NCBI GenBank assembly: GCA_016199185.1
Contig: JACQHE010000009.1
Coordinates: 1 to 11,785, forward strand
DNA length: 11,785 nt
From: Candidatus Gottesmanbacteria bacterium
GTDB lineage: Bacteria > Patescibacteriota > Microgenomatia > UBA10105 > UBA927
Reading direction: 5' to 3'
The notes under the pieces were generated by a model, which saw only the letters and a program-made list of their open reading frames with translations, did not search any database and had not been told where the DNA came from. The translations under genes and the position numbers were made by a program. Of this stretch, positions 6,424 through 11,785 are shown piece by piece (position 1 is the first letter of the stretch; each line of letters opens with the position of its first letter).

Positions 6424-7233
6424 ACTATCATACTCACCTCCGCTGACCACTGCTACGCCAACGCGCTTCTGGGCCTGTTGATCCGGGGGCGGGTGTTTGA
6501 GGGGCAGCGCGTGCTCGTCATGGAACAGTACGGCCTCATGCCGGGCAAAACCAAGCTGGAAGGACTCGTGCGGTACCTAGGCGTTTCCGGTGTGGCTTAC
6601 GTCTGCTGGCAAATCGCCAAGCAAAATTTGTTTGTCTTCATGCGATTTTTGCGGGCGATCCAGGGCAAGCAACGTTCCGTCTACTATCCCTATTGGAAGC
6701 TCCCCGGCGCGACACTGAAACGGATGATCTGCCCCCGGCTCTCCTCCCCGGAGGCGATCGCTTTTATCAAAAAACAAAAGCCCGATCTCATCCTGTCGCT
6801 TTTCTCCAAAGACGTCATACCGAAGGAGATTTTTTCCCTGCCTTCACGCGGCTGCGTCAATCTGCATCCGGCGCCCCTTCCTCTGTATCGCGGGATATCG
6901 CCGACGTTTTGGATCCTTGCGCGGGGAGAAATAACTGCAGGGGTTACCCTACATATGGTAGATAAGGGTTTGGATACCGGCGCGATTATTGCCCAACGGC
7001 TTTTTTCGACCAAAGGGTTTACCGACGAACACGCCCTCTATATGCAGGCCACGCGTTACGGCGCCCGTCTCGTTGAAGATTTTGTCAAAGGAGCGCTAAA
7101 TGGCAAACGGCCGAGGCTCACGCCGAATCCCGCCCAAGGCAGCTATTTCCGCCTGCCGACGCGGGAGGCAGTGAGAGATTTTTTTGCCCGTGGTGCCAGG
7201 TTTTTTGCGTGGCGTGACTTTTTTTACCAATGA
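6415..7233 (+). CDS. Gene E: formyltransferase family protein (FMT/sugar N-formyltransferase-like)
   Basis: 272 residues. The formyl-transferase core is clear: VNLHPAPLPLYRG holds Asn149 and His151, and VTLHMVDKGLDTGAII holds Asp187, which together form the N-H-D triad used with N10-formyl-tetrahydrofolate. The N-terminus (HTIILTSADHCYANALLG) begins the Rossmann-like fold. It lacks the C-terminal RNA-binding domain of methionyl-tRNA formyltransferase, which is usually over 300 residues. In this locus a role in N-formylating a nucleotide-linked amino sugar before glycan assembly is plausible, but that is inference; another formyltransferase function is possible. No repeat insertion is visible, unlike all its neighbours. 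The frame is open back to 6310, but residues before 6415 do not look like the family. The start is 6415 or 6418, without a ribosome binding site. The stop overlaps F by ATGA, so the two are translationally coupled. Confidence 0.85.
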   Translation: MMHTIILTSADHCYANALLGLLIRGRVFEGQRVLVMEQYGLMPGKTKLEGLVRYLGVSGVAYVCWQIAKQNLFVFMRFLRAIQGKQRSVYYPYWKLPGATLKRMICPRLSSPEAIAFIKKQKPDLILSLFSKDVIPKEIFSLPSRGCVNLHPAPLPLYRGISPTFWILARGEITAGVTLHMVDKGLDTGAIIAQRLFSTKGFTDEHALYMQATRYGARLVEDFVKGALNGKRPRLTPNPAQGSYFRLPTREAVRDFFARGARFFAWRDFFYQ

Positions 7234-8747
7234 AACGGATTGCCCTTTTGATGGCCGCCGCGTCGCTGTTGAGCGTCTCGCAGACGATTCTGTATGTGTG
7301 GCAAACGCCCTCCGGCTTCGTATTCCCGCTGATCCATAATTTCATTGAAGATTACTATCAGTACCTGGACATCATGCGCCAGGGGTATGACGGGTGGTGG
7401 ACGGCAACCAGCAGACTGACGCCGGAAGTGTACCCCCGGATGGTGGTGAGCGTTTTCCTTCTTTTCCTCGGACATATCGCGCGCGTCCTTCATATCTCGT
7501 TGCCCGTGGTCTATACGGGAGCGCGCGTGGTGGGCGGGATAGCGCTTATGACGCTCGTATATCAGCTCGCCAAACGCACGTTTCCATCATCACTCCCTAA
7601 ACGGATCGTTGCTTTTTGTTTTGTACTCTTTGGAACCTATTTCTGGGGATGGGGGAGTGACGGGCCGGTGGTTGCCTCCCTCACGCATGCATGGACGGAG
7701 CTTGACCCCATCTTTCGGTGGTCGTTTGTGCCGCACCACCTTTGGAGTAAGGTGGGCATGCTTGCCGTGTTTCTTCTGCTCCTCGAGCCCCGCTATACTC
7801 TCTCCCTCATACTCCTTACTCTTTTGATTGGTTTCACGAACCCTGTCATCTACGCAACGATAGTTCCTACCGTTGTTCTCTACAGTATTTTTCAACGGGA
7901 AATCATCCGGCCGGCATTTGTCATCATAGGAGCAGGTTTCGTACTTATGTATCACCGCTACCTGCAGTTGAGCATCTTTCCGTGGACAAGTTATCTGTTG
8001 TGGGAGAAAACACTTACCTATCAGGTCAATCCTTATGAATATGCCGTAAGCCTTGGGCCTACCCTCCTGTTGTTCATATTGGCCATTCCCGCCATCCGGC
8101 GTTTAGGCCGCGCGGGGAGTCTGTATTTGGCGTGGGCCGCGAGCAGTTGGTTCATGTTGTATGTGGCCGGTTCCTTCCTGCCGATTACCCCGGAGCGTTT
8201 TTTAGGCGGCTACCAGTTCATTCCTCTGGGCATCGGGTCGGCCGTATGGATATTTAGCCTCAAAGGGTCTCACCCTTCGAGGCTGGGAGTTATTTTATTA
8301 CTATCCTTATATTTTTCCGTTGGTTTGTATGCGAGTTTTCGTGAGCACGCCGGGTATGTGACATCCAACAAAAACAATGTTCAGGTGTATATTCCCGATG
8401 ATTTGATGGAAGCGATGGTGTTTCTTGAAAAAAGCGGTCATGCAGAGGACGTGGTGATGGCGCCCTATGAAATAAGCACCATGATTCCGGCATTCACCGG
8501 CATGCGCGTGGTCGCGGGCCACGTGATGTTTACGTTCGACTCGGGGGTAAAGCGATCGGCAATCGCCGAGTACTTCGCCGCGCGAGACGCACAAACGGCC
8601 GATCGCATCGCCCAAACGTACCGCGTCCGATGGGTGCTGGCGCCCTCTTCCTGGCAGCCACCCGCCGGCATTTCCGTCATCAACATTTTGAGACTCCCCA
8701 CGTATGGAATTTTCTATATTCCCGGTGCACGTACACCAGAAATATAG
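7230..8747 (+). CDS. Gene F: multi-pass membrane protein, paralogue of G, function unknown
   Basis: 505 residues with an N-terminal helix (about 4-22), an outside loop and about ten further hydrophobic segments, then a soluble C-terminal domain from about 380. Residues 36-52 read HNFIEDYYQYLDIMRQG and match G at 41-57 in the pattern HNFxxDxxxYLxxxRQG. The C-terminal domains also align: both have A...VV/TV, a Pro before a Gly-Met/Gly-Asn, GH, a later E(Y/F)F and a final RW(V/I) followed by a Pro. Asp41, in the first loop, is where GT-C enzymes carry their catalytic acid, so a glycosyltransferase role is possible but unproven. Start ATG 7230 overlaps the stop of E (ATGA). It carries only a short palindrome (345-350). 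Stop TAG at 8745-8747. Confidence 0.85.
   Translation: MKRIALLMAAASLLSVSQTILYVWQTPSGFVFPLIHNFIEDYYQYLDIMRQGYDGWWTATSRLTPEVYPRMVVSVFLLFLGHIARVLHISLPVVYTGARVVGGIALMTLVYQLAKRTFPSSLPKRIVAFCFVLFGTYFWGWGSDGPVVASLTHAWTELDPIFRWSFVPHHLWSKVGMLAVFLLLLEPRYTLSLILLTLLIGFTNPVIYATIVPTVVLYSIFQREIIRPAFVIIGAGFVLMYHRYLQLSIFPWTSYLLWEKTLTYQVNPYEYAVSLGPTLLLFILAIPAIRRLGRAGSLYLAWAASSWFMLYVAGSFLPITPERFLGGYQFIPLGIGSAVWIFSLKGSHPSRLGVILLLSLYFSVGLYASFREHAGYVTSNKNNVQVYIPDDLMEAMVFLEKSGHAEDVVMAPYEISTMIPAFTGMRVVAGHVMFTFDSGVKRSAIAEYFAARDAQTADRIAQTYRVRWVLAPSSWQPPAGISVINILRLPTYGIFYIPGARTPEI
8263..8277. repeat. Short palindrome in gene F
   Basis: AAGGGT-CTC-ACCCTT. Shares the GGTCTCACCC core with the hairpin at 5882-5914. Encodes KGSHPS. 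Confidence 0.5.
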
Positions 8748-8795
8748 AATTTGTTTCGTGATGGAATGATCCTTTTCACGCATCCCGATTTTCCG

Positions 8796-8801
8796 TACAA
8801 T
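8796..8801 (+). promoter_or_regulatory. Possible -10 hexamer TACAAT before gene G
   Basis: TACAAT lies 7 nt before ATG 8809, in the 61-nt gap after F, with no Shine-Dalgarno. This matches the arrangement before gene B. No clear -35. Confidence 0.35.
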
Positions 8802-8808
8802 GGGGAGC

Positions 8809-10500
8809 ATGAGAGAAAAAGTATTTGCCGTCCTCATCGTTGTCTTTCTTCTTGCTTCCCTTGCCCCGACGCTCTATGAAATCCGCCAGAGCGACCGGTT
8901 GGCGCCCATTCGCGCATTTGAGCTCGTCCACAACTTTCCCACGGACTTTAACTTCTATCTCTCACGGATCCGGCAGGGGATAGAAGGGCGCGTGACGGTC
9001 AAAGAGCAGTATACGAGCGAGCCGCATAAAGGTTCGTTTATCCACATCTTTTACCTGTTTTTGGGCTGGTTGGGGCGGTGGGTCAGGGTGCCCTGGCACC
9101 GCGCGGGAGACGTGTATCACGTGGCGCGGATTGTATTTGGAGGGTTGCTTCTGGTGATGATCGCCCAGTTTTGTAAAAAATCTTTTTCTTTTTCACCCAT
9201 TCACCCATTCACCCATTCACCCATCACCTTTTTGTTGGCCGTTACTGCCTCCACCTGGCCCAAACTCGTCAACTACAACGGCGGATGGCGCTTGGGCGGC
9301 TACATGCCGTGGTGGTCGGTCATGGATAGCTTGCAAAGGATCACGTTCATCCCGCATCTTCTGGTCGGGCAGGCGCTCATCGTTTTTCTCATTATAGCCC
9401 TCTCTGATGAGACAACGATGAAAAAGCCCGGGAATTGGATTTTTCTTGGAGTGCTCGCATTCATGTTAGGCATCATCTTCCCGCCCGGACTTTTGTTCGT
9501 GATCGCGACGGCAGGAGTTTTGACGATCCTTGAATTCATATATTTTCGTCATTCCGGCCGCAGAGCCGGAATCTCGCCGTTAAAAAACTGGATCCCGGCC
9601 TTCGCCGGGATGACAGGAAAGGTAGCGGTCTTGATTTTAGGTATCCCATCCCTTATCTATCTTTCCCTCATGACGAGCTTTTATCCGTGGAAACGCTTAG
9701 CAGAGTTTGACATCATCAAGCCCCTGCCGTTTAACTACACAGAATATTTGCTTGCCGTAGGCCCGATACTTCCTATCGGGTTGATCGGGCTTTTCATCGT
9801 TTTATGGAAAAGGGAAAAAGCATTTTTTCCTGCAGTCGCGTGGGTGTTGGCGTGGGCGATGCTTCTTTTCATTTTTCAGTTTATCCCGTCTCAGTCACCC
9901 CTTCGCTTCAGTGAAATGATCCCCCACGTCCCGCTGGGAGTATTAGGGTCTTATGCTTTCTATAACATTTATAATCGTTATAACCATTATAAATATTATA
10001 TCTTTCTCCTTCCGGCCGTGCTGATTGCCGTGGGTTTGGGCGTCATGTATTCTTCGTATCTCTGGCAAAAGGACTTCATCGACCACAAAATGCGCGCTGC
10101 CTACCCATTGGTTCCCACCGGGAGCTACGTCATGTATCCCTTAAAAGACTTTATCGCGGCGATCCGTTATATTCAGGATGCCACGGGGGACCGCACAACG
10201 GTTATTTTGTCGGAAACCACGGCCGGCAATTATATGCCGGTCTACAGCGGCAATACGGTCTACGTGGGCCATGCCAATACCGTCCGGGCGGAGGAGAAAG
10301 AGGTGTTGGTCAAGGAGTTTTTCAGCGGTCGGATGAAGCCGGATGATGCCAAAGCATGGCTTGAACGCGAGAATCTCCGGTGGATCTTCTTCGGCCCGCA
10401 GGAGAAAGAAGACGGAGGCGTAGGGGATCTCTCCAAGGTTTACCCATTCCTCACCCAAGCGTATAAAAATGCCTTCGTGATGGTTTTTAAAACACTATGA
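8809..10500 (+). CDS. Gene G: multi-pass membrane protein, paralogue of F, function unknown
   Basis: 563 residues from ATG 8809 (MREKVFAVLIVV, a normal charged start before a membrane helix). An in-frame ATG at 8800 is less likely because it overlaps TACAAT (8796-8801), a good -10 hexamer. Overall plan as in F: first helix, loop with HNFPTDFNFYLSRIRQG (41-57), many hydrophobic segments, and a soluble C-terminal domain from about 440 that aligns with F. Asp46 is the counterpart of F Asp41. Three repeat insertions keep the frame: four TCACCCAT units (129-139, peptide HPFTHSP), a palindromic element giving RHSGRRAGI and NWIPAFAGMT (247-269), and four AT-rich 9-bp units (385-397, NIYNRYNHYKYY) just before the last helix. 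The stop overlaps the start of H (ATGA). The function is unknown; a GT-C-like role is inferred. Confidence 0.85.
   Translation: MREKVFAVLIVVFLLASLAPTLYEIRQSDRLAPIRAFELVHNFPTDFNFYLSRIRQGIEGRVTVKEQYTSEPHKGSFIHIFYLFLGWLGRWVRVPWHRAGDVYHVARIVFGGLLLVMIAQFCKKSFSFSPIHPFTHSPITFLLAVTASTWPKLVNYNGGWRLGGYMPWWSVMDSLQRITFIPHLLVGQALIVFLIIALSDETTMKKPGNWIFLGVLAFMLGIIFPPGLLFVIATAGVLTILEFIYFRHSGRRAGISPLKNWIPAFAGMTGKVAVLILGIPSLIYLSLMTSFYPWKRLAEFDIIKPLPFNYTEYLLAVGPILPIGLIGLFIVLWKREKAFFPAVAWVLAWAMLLFIFQFIPSQSPLRFSEMIPHVPLGVLGSYAFYNIYNRYNHYKYYIFLLPAVLIAVGLGVMYSSYLWQKDFIDHKMRAAYPLVPTGSYVMYPLKDFIAAIRYIQDATGDRTTVILSETTAGNYMPVYSGNTVYVGHANTVRAEEKEVLVKEFFSGRMKPDDAKAWLERENLRWIFFGPQEKEDGGVGDLSKVYPFLTQAYKNAFVMVFKTL
9193..9224. 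repeat. Four-unit octamer array, TCACCCAT
   Basis: Four perfect 8-bp units, then CACC. In gene G (residues 129-139), encoding PIHPFTHSP. Confidence 0.93.
9547..9614. repeat. GTCATTCC-bounded palindromic element inside gene G
   Basis: CGTCATTCCGG at one end and CCGGGATGAC at the other. Two hairpins: ATTCCGG/CCGGAAT (9551-9572) and ATCCCGGC-CTTC-GCCGGGAT (9592-9611). Reads in frame as RHSGRRAGI and NWIPAFAGMT, the familiar translation of a dispersed repeat found in many bacteria. Confidence 0.88.
9962..9997. repeat. Four-unit nonamer array, AT-rich (ATAANNNTT)
   Basis: Units ATAACATTT, ATAATCGTT, ATAACCATT and ATAAATATT. In gene G, encoding NIYNRYNHYKYY just before the last membrane helix. 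Related to the array at 512-547 in the other orientation to the coding strand. Confidence 0.85.
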
Positions 10501-10904
10501 TGCGTAGGTTATTTTGGCCTGTCGTCGGATATGCCGTCGTCATCGGAGTGGTATTTGGTCGCTCCCTCCTGCCGGGAGCCGCGGAGATGATCTGGGGCGA
10601 TGACATCCACCGGCAGTATTACTTCTATCGCCAGTTTTTTAACAGTTTTTTGAAGGAAGGCATCTGGCCGTGGTGGAATCCGTATAATTTCGCGGGTGTC
10701 CCATTTATGGCCAATCCGATTGTCAATATTTGGTACCCGCCCACGTGGCTCTTCGTTTTTCTTCCCTTAAACATTGCGTACAGTTGGCACATCGCACTTC
10801 ACATTCTTTGGGCGATGATGGGGATGCACCGATTAATTTCAAATTTCAAATTTCAAATTTGGGGACCAACGCGAGAAAACAGTTTGACATCGGGGCTTTT
10901 GTAG
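10497..10904 (+). CDS. Gene H, 5' part: YfhO-family membrane protein, cut by a frameshift
   Basis: Begins at ATG 10497 (or 10500), overlapping the stop of G. The first 113 residues are typical of YfhO-like proteins: an N-terminal helix, MIWGDDIHRQYYFYRQ (31-46), IWPWWNPYNFAG (56-67), PFMANP and YPPTW (80-84), then a second helix. After residue 114 the frame enters an AATTTCA tandem array (10835-10860) and then reads an unrelated tail ending at TAG 10902. The family-like sequence continues in the -1 frame (next entry). As written the product is 135 residues, far short of a YfhO protein, and is probably not functional unless the frame is restored. YfhO-family proteins are linked to glycosylation of cell-surface polymers in Firmicutes; the role here is not established. 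Confidence 0.75.
   Translation: MMRRLFWPVVGYAVVIGVVFGRSLLPGAAEMIWGDDIHRQYYFYRQFFNSFLKEGIWPWWNPYNFAGVPFMANPIVNIWYPPTWLFVFLPLNIAYSWHIALHILWAMMGMHRLISNFKFQIWGPTRENSLTSGLL
10835..10860. repeat. Heptad array AATTTCA at the frameshift in gene H
   Basis: Three full units plus AATTT, one unit fewer than most other arrays here. Adding one unit (+7, so +1 mod 3) or removing two joins the two halves of H in one frame. It also holds A-AAT-TTC (10841-10847) in zero-frame phase. Confidence 0.9.
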
Positions 10905-11785
10905 GAGGTTTAGTTTTTGGACTAAGTGGTTTTTTTGCCGCCCGCATCTGGGCCGGGCACGTGGATGTGATTGCCGCGGCCTCATGGATGCCGTGGGTGG
11001 TATACACCAATGTCAAATGTCAAATGTCGCGCCGTCGCCAAAGCGGCTATGGCGCGTCGGCGACAAATGTCAAATGGAAAACATATTGTGTCCTTGCCGC
11101 TGCTGTTTTTGCCCTGCAACTTTTGGCCGGCTATCAGACCATGGCGTTTATGACCGCTATCGCGGTGTTGATTGTTACTTTGTTACTTTGTTACTTTGTC
11201 AAAAGTTTCAAGCCATTGGTACGCATGGCACTTGCTGTTGCCCTCGGCCTTGGGCTCGCCGCCATCCAGATTATTCCCTTGCAAGAATTTTTTCGGCAAA
11301 GCATACGAACCTTCAATTTTCCCTACAGCTGGAATAGCTACGGCAGTCTGACGATTGCAAGCCTCAAACAGTTTCTGAACCCTTTTTTCTTCGGTGACCA
11401 GATCAGCTATCACGGCCCCCCGCCCAACTTCGCCGAGCACGCGTTTTTTGTGGGGAGAGTGGGAGTGGTTCTCATCATTTTCTTTTTATTACGTAGGTTA
11501 CCTAGGTTACCTAGGTCACCTATGGTGCTTGCATTCGGATGTGTTGCATTCTTTGGTCTTTGGATATCTCTGGGCCCCAATGCGCCCATTGATCTTCAGT
11601 ATCTTCTGTGGAAGATAGTACCCATGTACCGGTATCTCCGGCTTCCGCCGCGGCACCTTATCTTGGTTGTATTTGGGTTAAGCGGATTGATTGGATTGGG
11701 ACTGCAAAGATTCAACAAACCATTTTCGTTTCTTATTGCGCTTTTTATTTCGGCAGAAATGATTCTTTATGCGAGACACTTTATC
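10859..11785 (+). CDS. Gene H, 3' part: continuation of the YfhO-family protein in the -1 frame, partial
   Basis: From the end of the AATTTCA array the -1 frame is open to the right edge. It reads ARKQFDIGAFVGGLVFGLSG, FFAARIWAGHVDVIAAASW, LLAGYQTMAFM, GLGLAAIQIIPLQEFF, LKQFLNPFFFGDQ, SLGPNAPIDL and MYRYLRLPPRHLI, the expected order of helices and loops in YfhO-like proteins, so this is the body of gene H. It has no credible start of its own; 10859 marks where native-looking sequence resumes. The natural product needs one extra base (mod 3) in the array or a -1 ribosomal slip. Three further repeats lie inside it: an AATGTCA array split by a GC-rich palindrome (11009-11079), an octamer array (11172-11199) and a nonamer array (11491-11526). 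The C-terminus lies outside the window. Confidence 0.72.
   Translation, partial: MGTNARKQFDIGAFVGGLVFGLSGFFAARIWAGHVDVIAAASWMPWVVYTNVKCQMSRRRQSGYGASATNVKWKTYCVLAAAVFALQLLAGYQTMAFMTAIAVLIVTLLLCYFVKSFKPLVRMALAVALGLGLAAIQIIPLQEFFRQSIRTFNFPYSWNSYGSLTIASLKQFLNPFFFGDQISYHGPPPNFAEHAFFVGRVGVVLIIFFLLRRLPRLPRSPMVLAFGCVAFFGLWISLGPNAPIDLQYLLWKIVPMYRYLRLPPRHLILVVFGLSGLIGLGLQRFNKPFSFLIALFISAEMILYARHFI
11009..11079. repeat. Heptad array AATGTCA interrupted by a GC-rich palindrome
   Basis: Two units and most of a third (11009-11028), then a 36-nt GC-rich imperfect palindrome (11029-11064), then AAATGTCAAATGG. Taking out the 36 nt leaves four clean AATGTCA units plus AATG. Confidence 0.75.
11172..11199. repeat. 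Octamer array, TTGTTACT
   Basis: Three full units and half of a fourth (TTGT). In the H 3' part, encoding IVTLLLCYFV within a membrane segment. Confidence 0.8.
11491..11526. repeat. Four-unit nonamer array, ACCTAGGTT
   Basis: Units ACGTAGGTT, ACCTAGGTT, ACCTAGGTC and ACCTATGGT. In the H 3' part, encoding RRLPRLPRSP next to a membrane helix. Confidence 0.88.

Noticed and set aside
1..11785. TGA recoded as glycine (Gracilibacteria-type code).
   Set aside because: E and G end at TGA exactly where the next gene starts, and no gene here has an internal TGA.

Overview
This window looks like part of a genome from the Candidate Phyla Radiation (Patescibacteria), probably a Microgenomates-type lineage. 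That is an inference, with no marker gene behind it. It rests on gene content (strings of multi-pass membrane proteins of the GT-C and YfhO type), sparse Shine-Dalgarno signals, and short palindromic and tandem repeats threaded through the coding sequence. TGA acts as a stop (E and G end in it, and no gene carries an internal one), so the TGA-as-glycine lineages are unlikely. There is no rRNA, tRNA, CRISPR array, transposase or phage gene, and no stretch over 300 bases without a gene.

Layout: two divergent gene strings meet near 6411-6423. Leftward (minus strand), in reading order: D (GT39/PMT_2-like GT-C glycosyltransferase, starting near 6423), C (one-helix membrane-anchored protein, 4025-4711), B (GT-C glycosyltransferase with a C-terminal NPCBM-like domain, 2090-4003) and A (large membrane protein, 5' part only, running off the left edge). 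Rightward (plus strand): E (formyltransferase with an intact N-H-D triad, 6415-7233), F and G (tandem paralogous membrane proteins, 7230-8747 and 8809-10500) and H (YfhO-family membrane protein from 10497, running off the right edge and frameshifted at a 7-bp repeat). E/F and G/H overlap by ATGA.

The genes suggest a cell-surface glycan locus: GT-C enzymes using lipid-linked sugars on the outer face of the membrane, a formyltransferase that may cap an amino sugar, and large membrane proteins (A, F, G, H) that may be further GT-C-fold transferases. Substrates cannot be read from the sequence.

The most striking content is the repeats. Tandem arrays with a 7, 8 or 9-bp unit, nearly always four units long, lie inside five genes (A, C, G, H and, as paired arrays, A, B and D). 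Three paired-array elements of almost identical design (four heptads, a 25-34 nt loop, four inverse-complementary heptads) sit inside A, B and D in the same orientation. A second class, palindromic elements often bounded by GTCATTC-like ends, also lies mostly inside genes and keeps the frame open. In H a heptad array has three units instead of four, and exactly at that point the frame breaks; a fourth unit would repair it.
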